Source: Treponema sp. (GTDB lineage: Bacteria; Spirochaetota; Spirochaetia; Treponematales; Breznakiellaceae). From it: a DNA stretch of 61,948 nt. The position numbers and the translations under genes were made by a program. The stretch is from positions 1 through 61,948 of the forward strand of contig JAIRRB010000030.1 in the NCBI GenBank assembly GCA_031256195.1, given 5' to 3'. The notes under the pieces were generated by a model. The model was not told the origin of the DNA. It was given only the letters and a program-made list of their open reading frames with translations, and did not search any database. This document shows positions 46,563 through 55,052 of the stretch, piece by piece; position 1 is the stretch's first letter; each line of letters starts with the position of its first letter.

Positions 46563-49184
46563 ATGACAAAGTCCGGAATTGTAAAGTTAAGCGTCATGGT
46601 TATGGCACTGGCGCTTATCCTGGGGTTGAACGCCTGCGGCGGTGATAACCCTGCCCCCAAAAAAAGCGGTGACGCAACATTAAAATCAATCACCATTGCG
46701 GGAACAGCGTTAACGACGGCTGATCTGCCGCTTCCCATTTCCCAATCGGCATGGGCCGCCGCGATGGAAGAAGACGCATTGAGTGATTTGGACCTCGACC
46801 AGACTGTGGAAGTTGCTCTGGGAGGCGCAGTCGAGCTTGACGATGCGTCGGTAGTAGCGGTCACCACGAACAATAACGCAAAAGTGGCATTGGCGACCGG
46901 CAGGGGTCTGAATCTGCCTGAAGATGATTTCGCAAATACCCAGAGTATTGACCTTATTAATAATCAATACCTGTATGTACGGGTAACATCAGAAAACGGC
47001 AACACGACCAATTATTACCGGTTTCGTACCGTAAGAGCCACTTCGATAACATACCTTTCATCCCTGGAGATTGCCGAAAAAACAATCGACGGTATTGGGA
47101 ACGACAAGTCATCAATCGTGAGCTGGCAAGCAGCCCAGGCGATAGGCGCTAACATTGACAAAAATATTGCCACCACTGCGAAAGTTGCAGCAGGTTCACC
47201 GAATCCCACCGCGACATTCCAGTATGCGCTGGTTAAAAAACCCGGTACGGCGGAACCGGCGTTTGGGAATACCGACACCTTTGACTTTGAAGACGGGGAT
47301 GTCCTGTATGTTAAAGTAACAACCGCGGACGGAGAAAGCAGCCGTTACTATAAATTCAGCATATTGATTGGCTGGGACGCGTCTCTTAAAACCGTTAGAT
47401 TTGGCACTACCACCAGTGTAATGGGCAACATCTACGATGTTGATGAACTGGGAACGCCCGCTTCCACATTGGCCGGTATTGCTGCTCCAGGATATGGATA
47501 TATTTTGGCAACGGTAAAACAGCCGAATAACGGTTTTTATGTAAACGTGATCGCAAACGACCCCAACGCGACAGTAGAGTTTGGCCTGGCGGACTCTGCC
47601 GAAAGCACCTGGAGTACTGGTATTACGGACGCTGGTACTGGTATTAATAAACACAAGCAGAAAGTAATCCTCTTTGACGAGGATGCGGACGATGCATTCC
47701 TGGCGATAAAAGTAATATCCGATAACGGAGAGGTTACCAACTATTACAAGATAAGCGTGGAACTCTGGAAAACCATGATTATTCACTACGGAACGCCCAG
47801 TTTGACAAACCCCGCTGACGCGACAGACGACAAGTACATTGACCCCATCTGGGATACACTTTCATGGATACCGGTAGCCAGACAGAACCGCGCGGAATCA
47901 ACCGAGGAATTCTATGATAATCCCAATACCAGCGGACGGGCAAAACTCTACTGGGACGAAGAAGGTTTGTGGCTCTATGTCGATGTGACCGGTCCTATGA
48001 CAACTGAAGGCTGGAACGATGTGACGAGCGACGCCCACAATTATTCATCGGTAGAACTCTTTATTAACGAAGCGTATCCGACGGTTACCACCGGCAACCA
48101 TAGCACTACCGGCGGACAGTACCGTGTCGGTACCAACGGCTATGTGTCCGGCGATCCGGGAGCCGCGATAACCGCGTTCAATAACCTTGGCGCGAAAAAC
48201 ACCTTCGCCACCGATGATGGCTATGTGATAATCATGCGGGCGCCCTGGCGCTTTACCGGTACCTACCCGCTGGCGGATGAAAAACTAATAGCCCTTGAAA
48301 TTCAGATTAACGCGGTAGGACCAGACGGAAGGCGCATTGCGGTACTTAAATGGTACAATACAACTACCAATACCTATCAGAATGCCGCCGCTCTGGCCGA
48401 AGCCAAATTGTTGCTTGACGGCAACACAATGGGCGCACAGAGGCCGGCAATTACTGCACAGCCTGCAGCCCAGAGTATGTACGACAACGCTATGAATATC
48501 GTTCCGTTTACGGTAACAGCGGTATCTCCGGACGGCGGAACCCTGTCGTATCAGTGGTATACAAATACTACCAACAGTTACACAGGCGGCACAGCGGTGG
48601 GAACTGACTCCGCTTCCTATACGCCTACTGACTCGGCTATTGGTTCATACTTCTACTGGGTAGTGGTTACCAACACCGCAAGTGGCGCCAGCAAATCAAT
48701 AGACAGCGCCATTGCCAGCCTTACCATAAGGGATTCTGGTACGGTTGCTGTGGATATTGAGTTGGTTACCAGTTCCCATGCTAACTGGGACGCGGGAGAA
48801 AACGCTGTTGTGTTTGATAATGGAGCAACAACAATTGCACAGTACGCTACTGTCGCTTCATTCTCGATTCCAGCCACTTTTGATATAACAAAGTATGTCA
48901 GGCTGGAATTTGATTGCGTTAGTACAGACGCAGCGGGAGTCGTTCTTCCTAATGACCAACAGTATGCCAACGTAATTTTTCCCGAAATGTTTAAGGGCGA
49001 TGGCACCTCTCTGTCAAATTTTGGCTATAATGCAGGCGCAGGCGGAGCTTTGGTATGGTCAATAACTGGCGGTGTCTTTTCAACAGCAGACTTCTCGGGC
49101 GGTCAGGGAAAAATTGACGTAAAAGTTAAAGGTACAGCCACAGCCAAGGTAATCATAAAGTCGGTAAAATTAATTGCTGAATAA
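46563..49184 (+). CDS. CBM9-like surface lipoprotein with cadherin-like and Ig-like modules
   Basis: AKLYWDEEGLWLYVDVTGP...SVELFINEAYP...YVIIMRAPWRF...ALEIQINAVGPDGRRIAVLKWYN is CBM9-like; three 'VKVTSENGxxxxYYxF' repeats. Confidence 0.83.
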   Translation: MTKSGIVKLSVMVMALALILGLNACGGDNPAPKKSGDATLKSITIAGTALTTADLPLPISQSAWAAAMEEDALSDLDLDQTVEVALGGAVELDDASVVAVTTNNNAKVALATGRGLNLPEDDFANTQSIDLINNQYLYVRVTSENGNTTNYYRFRTVRATSITYLSSLEIAEKTIDGIGNDKSSIVSWQAAQAIGANIDKNIATTAKVAAGSPNPTATFQYALVKKPGTAEPAFGNTDTFDFEDGDVLYVKVTTADGESSRYYKFSILIGWDASLKTVRFGTTTSVMGNIYDVDELGTPASTLAGIAAPGYGYILATVKQPNNGFYVNVIANDPNATVEFGLADSAESTWSTGITDAGTGINKHKQKVILFDEDADDAFLAIKVISDNGEVTNYYKISVELWKTMIIHYGTPSLTNPADATDDKYIDPIWDTLSWIPVARQNRAESTEEFYDNPNTSGRAKLYWDEEGLWLYVDVTGPMTTEGWNDVTSDAHNYSSVELFINEAYPTVTTGNHSTTGGQYRVGTNGYVSGDPGAAITAFNNLGAKNTFATDDGYVIIMRAPWRFTGTYPLADEKLIALEIQINAVGPDGRRIAVLKWYNTTTNTYQNAAALAEAKLLLDGNTMGAQRPAITAQPAAQSMYDNAMNIVPFTVTAVSPDGGTLSYQWYTNTTNSYTGGTAVGTDSASYTPTDSAIGSYFYWVVVTNTASGASKSIDSAIASLTIRDSGTVAVDIELVTSSHANWDAGENAVVFDNGATTIAQYATVASFSIPATFDITKYVRLEFDCVSTDAAGVVLPNDQQYANVIFPEMFKGDGTSLSNFGYNAGAGGALVWSITGGVFSTADFSGGQGKIDVKVKGTATAKVIIKSVKLIAE

Positions 49185-49208
49185 AAATTGACCTTGGAGC
49201 GTTTATTA

Positions 49209-49238
49209 TGCCGGTGTCCCTGAAAAGGGGCATCGGCA
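49209..49238 (+). other. Intercistronic RNA hairpin
   Basis: TGCCGGTGTCCC-TGAAAA-GGGGCATCGGCA, 12 pairs with two G-U. Confidence 0.6.
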
Positions 49239-49263
49239 AATTTTTATGAAGTGGAGGAAAATG

Positions 49264-51417
49264 ATGAACACAAAAATAATCAGGACATTGAGCGCGGGCA
49301 TACTGCTGGTATTCTCGCTTTTTTTATTAACCTGCGACATGGGGTATCAACAAAGTAAACTCACTGCCGGAGACGCCGCGGAGCCGGTTGTTACCGTACA
49401 GCCTCAAAATGGAACGTATACCATAGGAGACACAGCCCATCCCCTGTCGGTAACCGCGACGGTAAGCGACGGCGGCGCATTGTCGTATCAGTGGTATACA
49501 GCGAACGCCGAGGAATGGAATGCCGGCGGGGGAGAAGCCATTCCCGGGGCCACCGGCTCATCATTGATATTACCGGAAATGGAAGAAGGCGTTCATACCC
49601 TTTATGTAAAGATTACCAATACCAACAATAACAAGCAGGGCGCGAAAACAAAATCGGTTAACAGTAATTTGGTAACCATTACCATCAATGATCCCGCCAA
49701 TGCCTTTTACCCGGTTATTGACGTACAGCCTGAAAGCGCCCTGTATCAATGGGAAGTCGGCTTGACGGTAGACCCCCTGTCGGTAACCGCATCGGTAACT
49801 GACACCGGCACGCTGAGCTATCAGTGGTACTCGGTTGACTCATTCACCAATACCGGCGGAACAGAGATAGGCGGGGCGACTTTGGCAACGTATACGCCGG
49901 TAATTACTACAGACGGAAGCTATTATTATTATGTGGCGGTCACCAACACCAGGGCGGACGCGCCGGGGCGTAAAGAATCCGAAACATTAAGCCTCCCCGC
50001 CGCGGTACAGGCGCTGATCGTCAACGCGACCATTACCGTAACCAATACCAAACAGCAATACATTCGCGGATATGGCGGCATGGCGATTATATGGGATAAT
50101 GTTCCGCAGGACTACCTTTCCGATTACGAAAAAATGTTTAACCCCGATACCGGGCTGGGATTCAACATGCTGCGGATTCAGATTCCGTCCGTCAGTACGG
50201 ATATAGAAGATGGACTGCAGCAGTTGGTACGAAATCAAATAAACAGCCAGGATAAATCGCATTATTATGATATGGTAAAACTGGTAAACGGGTACAACGG
50301 CTATGTGCTGGCAAGCCCCTGGTCCCCGCCCGCAGAATGGAAATCAAACGGTTCCACTGACGGCGGCGGTTCGGCAGGGAACGCGGTATTGCTGCGGCAG
50401 TATTGGCCTTTTTACTCCGCATACCTCGCCGAATACTGCCGGGTTATGTTAAGAAAGGGCGCGCCCATATACGCCGTATCAATACAGAATGAACCCAACT
50501 TCCGGGCTGAGTATGAAGGCTGTGAATGGGAACCGGCGACCTTGATGCGCGATTTCTTTAAACAGGAAGGCCATTTTACCGACGGCATTAAAGGCTGGGG
50601 CGGCGGCAAGGAAACTCCTTATGTTCTTACCATGAACGGAGAATCGGCGAATACCACCAGCATTAACGACCCGGCCCTGGACGACCCGGTCTCCCGCGCC
50701 GCAATTGACGTAATAGGCCGTCATGTGTATGGCAATCAGCAGAGCCGCTATGAAAAAGCCTGGAATCATCCGAGCTTCCCCAACGATAAAAAAGAAGTTT
50801 GGATGACCGAACATAACTTAAACAGCGGCGCGGGACAATATGATTTCGATTCAACCTATAACTATATCTGGAAGTTTATGAATGACGTTGACCTGGTCAT
50901 AAGGCTTAATAACGAAAACGCCTTTATCTGGTGGACGGCAAAACGTTTCTACAGTTTTATAGGAGACGGCTCAAACAGTACGAATGACGGCGAGATTCTG
51001 CCGCGCGGTTACGGCCTTTCCCATTATGCGAAATTTTCAATTGACACTACCCGTGTAGATGTCACCGTCAGCGGCACTACCGCGGGCGGAGCGCCTTTGG
51101 GAACCAATAACGTGAACAACCCGACGTTTAATGTGGACAGTACCGTGGCAAAAGTAACCGCTTTTGTGTCGCAGGACGGCAATTCCTATTCACTGGTTAT
51201 GTTTACTCCGCAAAGCACCTCCGGTACGGGCGGTATCGATTTGGGAGCCGTAAAAATACAGCTTCCGGCGGGTTTTGAAATCTCCGGCGCTCAGGCGGTC
51301 AGAACAACCAGAGACGCGATGTTCAGGACCGAAAAAGTTACGGTCTTACAGGATAAAAATTCCGCGCTTGTTCAGTTGTCGGCGGGACAAATCCTTTCGC
51401 TTAAGTTTACGAAGTAG
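49264..51417 (+). CDS. GH30 family glycoside hydrolase (candidate glucuronoxylanase) with two Ig-like domains
   Basis: RGYGGMAIIW; YAVSIQNEPNFRAEYEGCEW acid/base; KEVWMTEHNLNSG nucleophile; start at 49264 after GGAGG. Confidence 0.85.
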   Translation: MNTKIIRTLSAGILLVFSLFLLTCDMGYQQSKLTAGDAAEPVVTVQPQNGTYTIGDTAHPLSVTATVSDGGALSYQWYTANAEEWNAGGGEAIPGATGSSLILPEMEEGVHTLYVKITNTNNNKQGAKTKSVNSNLVTITINDPANAFYPVIDVQPESALYQWEVGLTVDPLSVTASVTDTGTLSYQWYSVDSFTNTGGTEIGGATLATYTPVITTDGSYYYYVAVTNTRADAPGRKESETLSLPAAVQALIVNATITVTNTKQQYIRGYGGMAIIWDNVPQDYLSDYEKMFNPDTGLGFNMLRIQIPSVSTDIEDGLQQLVRNQINSQDKSHYYDMVKLVNGYNGYVLASPWSPPAEWKSNGSTDGGGSAGNAVLLRQYWPFYSAYLAEYCRVMLRKGAPIYAVSIQNEPNFRAEYEGCEWEPATLMRDFFKQEGHFTDGIKGWGGGKETPYVLTMNGESANTTSINDPALDDPVSRAAIDVIGRHVYGNQQSRYEKAWNHPSFPNDKKEVWMTEHNLNSGAGQYDFDSTYNYIWKFMNDVDLVIRLNNENAFIWWTAKRFYSFIGDGSNSTNDGEILPRGYGLSHYAKFSIDTTRVDVTVSGTTAGGAPLGTNNVNNPTFNVDSTVAKVTAFVSQDGNSYSLVMFTPQSTSGTGGIDLGAVKIQLPAGFEISGAQAVRTTRDAMFRTEKVTVLQDKNSALVQLSAGQILSLKFTK

Positions 51418-51429
51418 AGTAACATCGTG

Positions 51430-51466
51430 GTTGTGTTCTGGTCAATAAAATTGACCAGAACACAAC
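51430..51466. other. 17-bp perfect stem-loop between GH30 and porin genes
   Basis: GTTGTGTTCTGGTCAAT aaa ATTGACCAGAACACAAC. Confidence 0.75.
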
Positions 51467-51486
51467 TCCATTCCAGGAGGTTCAAA

Positions 51487-52641
51487 TTGAACAAGTTTAT
51501 TATCGCTCTTTTGCTTATAGCGGTAACGTTTCCCGTTTTTTCCGAAGACTACTGGACGCTCAGCGGGGAAGTAAAAACCGGTTTTCTGTGGGAAAAAGAT
51601 GAAAAAGTCGGGCTCGACCCCAAAGAAAATGTAAGCCTCAAAAACCTTGATGACGCGGGAAATTATCAGGGGCGTTTCAGGCTTAATGTGGATTTTGCCC
51701 GGGACAATGTAGGTTTTAAGATACGCCTTGAGTATGATAACTGGGGCTCTTCTCAACTTCAATCATCACTCTTACCCTACGCTTTTGGTTATATCAACAG
51801 TTTTGAAGACCAGTTGACCTTTTCCCTCGGCAAGCTGGGCGCTTCCCCCTGGGGAACCGGCGGCCCGGAAAAATGGAAAGAACTGGAAGCAATGGGGCTG
51901 AACGGCGGCGTGCGCGTTGAGTATAAGCCCTTTTATGTACCCGGCTTAAACGTCGGCTTTGTCCTTAACTGGTTTAACGGCAGTTTGGACCAGGGGTATA
52001 CAAGCAATCCAACCCTGCTGGACATACTGAAGGAATCGGTACTCGGCGTATCATATATACACGATTATTTTCTGGTCCGTTTTGCCTACCGGCTTAATAG
52101 TGGTGTTGACAAGCGTGGTGGCAGCGGTCTTACCGGAAGAAATGAAGGCGATGATCTGATTTACCGTGTGGAAGAAAAAATTCTGAATAATTACCTGGAC
52201 GGGTTAAAAGTCTGGGCGCTCGGCGTGTATGAAGGAATCGGCGCAGAAGAAATAAATAAAAGTTGTATTAAATTTGAAAACTGGCTGTTTGCCGAATACG
52301 CCCCCGAATGGTTTACCGCCCAAATCCGTTTTGGATTCGACGTTCTGGAAACGCGGAACGTTCTGCACATAAAACCCAGTTATTATCATCACCTGTTTGA
52401 CCGGTTCCTGACAATCGGCGCGTCATTCCTGTGGAAGCAGGATTTCGGCGAGTACAAGGTATATCCCGGCTCTCCGTACTGGCAAATCGAGTTTGAACCA
52501 AAAATCCAGCTTAACTTTCAAAACGCCTACGTCGCTTTTGTGTACATCATGAACAGGGTGTATAATCACCCAACGCCGATTTTCGACCCACCCATAGATC
52601 AAAAGCAAATGATGAACCTGCGCTTTGGCATGTGGTTTTAA
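51487..52641 (+). CDS. Outer-membrane porin-like protein
   Basis: TTG start LNKFIIALLLIAVTFPVFSEDYW after AGGAGG (51475-51480); track start 51427 reads through the hairpin. Confidence 0.78.
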   Translation: MNKFIIALLLIAVTFPVFSEDYWTLSGEVKTGFLWEKDEKVGLDPKENVSLKNLDDAGNYQGRFRLNVDFARDNVGFKIRLEYDNWGSSQLQSSLLPYAFGYINSFEDQLTFSLGKLGASPWGTGGPEKWKELEAMGLNGGVRVEYKPFYVPGLNVGFVLNWFNGSLDQGYTSNPTLLDILKESVLGVSYIHDYFLVRFAYRLNSGVDKRGGSGLTGRNEGDDLIYRVEEKILNNYLDGLKVWALGVYEGIGAEEINKSCIKFENWLFAEYAPEWFTAQIRFGFDVLETRNVLHIKPSYYHHLFDRFLTIGASFLWKQDFGEYKVYPGSPYWQIEFEPKIQLNFQNAYVAFVYIMNRVYNHPTPIFDPPIDQKQMMNLRFGMWF

Positions 52642-52663
52642 TGAAAAAATAAGAAGAATATAA

Positions 52664-52720
52664 CCACGGAGTTGCACGGAGTTTTTGACGCGAAAATCCT
52701 CCTCTCCGTGTCCTCCGTGG
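52664..52720. repeat. CCACGGAG-type inverted repeat
   Basis: CCACGGAGTTGCACGGAG ... CTCCGTGTCCTCCGTGG. Confidence 0.7.
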
Positions 52721-52832
52721 TGGAATTCCAAATGTTGTGCCGCCCCCGCTGCCCCTCCCCTATCGGCCTATTTCAATTCAGGGGAAAATATGTTATACTC
52801 ACATTAAATCCTGATTTTAAGGGGCGGTATGT

Positions 52833-53477
52833 ATGGGTGATTTTTCCACTTCCTTTGATGAAATTTCCGAACTTTTGCAAAAGGGTAAAGCCAAAGAAAT
52901 TGTCGGCGCGGTAGAAAAGGCGCTGGGCGAAGGCGCGGCGGCAGCTGATATTCTGGACAAGGGCCTGCTGACGGGGATGAATATAATCGGCGGAAAATTC
53001 AAACGGGGTGAGGTGTTTGTTCCTGAAGTGCTGGTAGCGGCCCGCGCCATGAATCGCGCTTCAGCCGCCCTGAAACCGGCGCTGACCGAGGCGGGGGTAC
53101 AGTCCGCCGGCAAAGCTATTATCTGTACGGTAAAAGGGGACCTCCATGACATTGGCAAAAATCTGGTCAGAATGATGATTGAAGGCAAGGGCATCGAGGT
53201 GCTTGATTTGGGAGTGGATTGCGCCAATGAAAAAATAGTTGAAACCGTGCAGAATTCGGACGCAAAAGTTTTATGCCTGTCCGCCCTGCTGACGACAACC
53301 ATGTATATGCAGAAGGAAGCCATCGACGCGCTGAAAGCGGCGGGTCTGCGGGATAAGGTAAAAATCATGGTCGGCGGCGCGCCGGTAACCCAGAGTTTTG
53401 CCGATGAAATAGGAGCCGATGCCTATACCGCGGACGCGGCCACCGCGGCGGAAGTTTGCCGGGCTTTTTATAATTAG
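52833..53477 (+). CDS. Corrinoid (B12-binding) methyltransfer protein
   Basis: GDLHDIGKNLV (DxHxxG), LCLSALLTTT, VGGAPVTQSFADEIGADAYTADA. Confidence 0.93.
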   Translation: MGDFSTSFDEISELLQKGKAKEIVGAVEKALGEGAAAADILDKGLLTGMNIIGGKFKRGEVFVPEVLVAARAMNRASAALKPALTEAGVQSAGKAIICTVKGDLHDIGKNLVRMMIEGKGIEVLDLGVDCANEKIVETVQNSDAKVLCLSALLTTTMYMQKEAIDALKAAGLRDKVKIMVGGAPVTQSFADEIGADAYTADAATAAEVCRAFYN

Positions 53478-54955
53478 TGAAAATATCCCTGCATAACAGT
53501 CCCGTTATCTGCAATGCCCAAACCGGGGAAAGCGTTTTACTGGCCTGTGCGCGGGCGGGTTTTATATTGTCTGCGCCCTGCGGCGGACGCCGCCGCTGCG
53601 GCAAATGCAAGGTGCGGCTTCTTGATGGCCGGGTCGGCGGCGATACGCCGGACAGCGAAGGCTGGGTGCGGGCCTGCGCGGCGGTTCCCCTTACCGATAT
53701 TACCATCGACTGCGGCGAAATTACGGCGGCTGAAAACGGACACGCTCCTACGGAGCGCGCTCCGGCAGAGCGCCGCTTTGCAGAAAGCGCCCGCACCGGG
53801 GTTGCCCTTGACATCGGGACTACCACGGTTTCGGCCCGGCTGATTGATGTGGATACCGCGCTGGCGCTGGATACCATTTCGGTGTTAAACGATCAACGGT
53901 CATTCGGCGCCGATGTCATGAGCCGCGTCAGCGCGGCGCAGAAAGGCAAAACCGCCGAACTCTTTACCCTGATAAACCGGCAAACGCAACGAATCCTTGA
54001 ATTATTTCAACAGCGCAATGGTATCCAAACAATCGAACACCTTGCCGTCAGCGGCAACACGGTCATGCTCCACCTGTTTCTGAATGTTGACCCTTCCGGC
54101 ATGGGAAAACTGCCCTTTAGCCCGGTGTTTCTTGCGGAAAAAATGCTTAAAGGGGAAGTCCTCGCACTTTCGGTTGAAAACATAACCGTCCTCCCTTCCA
54201 TTGCCGCTTTTATAGGGGGGGACATTACCGCGGGGCTTGCGGCCCTTGATATTATGAATATCCCCGGCCCTTCCCTTTTTATTGACATAGGAACCAACGG
54301 CGAAATGGCCCTGGTTAATCGGGGAAATATTATCTGCTGTTCCACGGCGGCAGGCCCGGCTTTTGAAGGGGCGGAAATTTCCTGCGGTATGGGCGGAGTC
54401 GCCGGAGCAATCAGCGGGGTGGAATGGAACGGAAACTCCGTGTCGGTAACCACCATTGGGAATGTCCCGCCTGTTGGTATCTGCGGCTCCGGCCTTGTTG
54501 ACGCGGTTGCGGTAATGCTCAAACAGGGAATAATCGATGAAACCGGCTTTATGGCGGATTCAGCAAAAGGCTTTTATCCGGCCCCCGGCATCGGTGTCAG
54601 CGCCGCAGATATACGGCAATTTCAACTGGCCAAAAGCGCCATTCTGTCGGGCATAAAAATACTCTGCAAAAACGCCGGCCTGCACACGGCTGATATACGC
54701 CAGGTGTTTGTCGCCGGCGGTTTTGGCTTTTTTATCAACAAACAAAACGCGGTTACCACGGGGATTTTTCCGCCAGAATTTTTTGACAGGCTGTCTGTCT
54801 GCGGAAACTTAAGTCTTCAGGGAGCCGCACAATGCCTTGTTACAGAAAACTTTTTGGGTACATGCAGACAAATAGCCGCTCAATGTTCGGTGATTGACCT
54901 TGCCGCAGACCCGTCCTTTATGGATGAATTTGCCCAAAATATGTTGTTTAATTAA
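53477..54955 (+). CDS. Corrinoid reductive activator-like (RACo/DUF4445, 2Fe-2S + ASKHA)
   Basis: APCGGRRRCGKCKVRLLDG ferredoxin motif; GVALDIGTTTVSARLID; LFIDIGTNGEMALV. Coding starts at 53477 with GTG. Confidence 0.9.
   Translation: MKISLHNSPVICNAQTGESVLLACARAGFILSAPCGGRRRCGKCKVRLLDGRVGGDTPDSEGWVRACAAVPLTDITIDCGEITAAENGHAPTERAPAERRFAESARTGVALDIGTTTVSARLIDVDTALALDTISVLNDQRSFGADVMSRVSAAQKGKTAELFTLINRQTQRILELFQQRNGIQTIEHLAVSGNTVMLHLFLNVDPSGMGKLPFSPVFLAEKMLKGEVLALSVENITVLPSIAAFIGGDITAGLAALDIMNIPGPSLFIDIGTNGEMALVNRGNIICCSTAAGPAFEGAEISCGMGGVAGAISGVEWNGNSVSVTTIGNVPPVGICGSGLVDAVAVMLKQGIIDETGFMADSAKGFYPAPGIGVSAADIRQFQLAKSAILSGIKILCKNAGLHTADIRQVFVAGGFGFFINKQNAVTTGIFPPEFFDRLSVCGNLSLQGAAQCLVTENFLGTCRQIAAQCSVIDLAADPSFMDEFAQNMLFN
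53743..53789. repeat. Three tandem ~15-bp palindromes in frame within activator gene
   Basis: CGCTCCTACGGAGCG / CGCTCCGGCAGAGCG / CGCTTTGCAGAAAGCG, encoding APTERAPAERRFAESA. Confidence 0.65.
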
Positions 54956-55052
54956 ACAATCAGAATTTTAACCATACATAATCAGGCGCCGCGGGTGACA
55001 AATGCCTTGATATCCGGTATACTACATTTACATTAAAAACGGAGGTATTACC

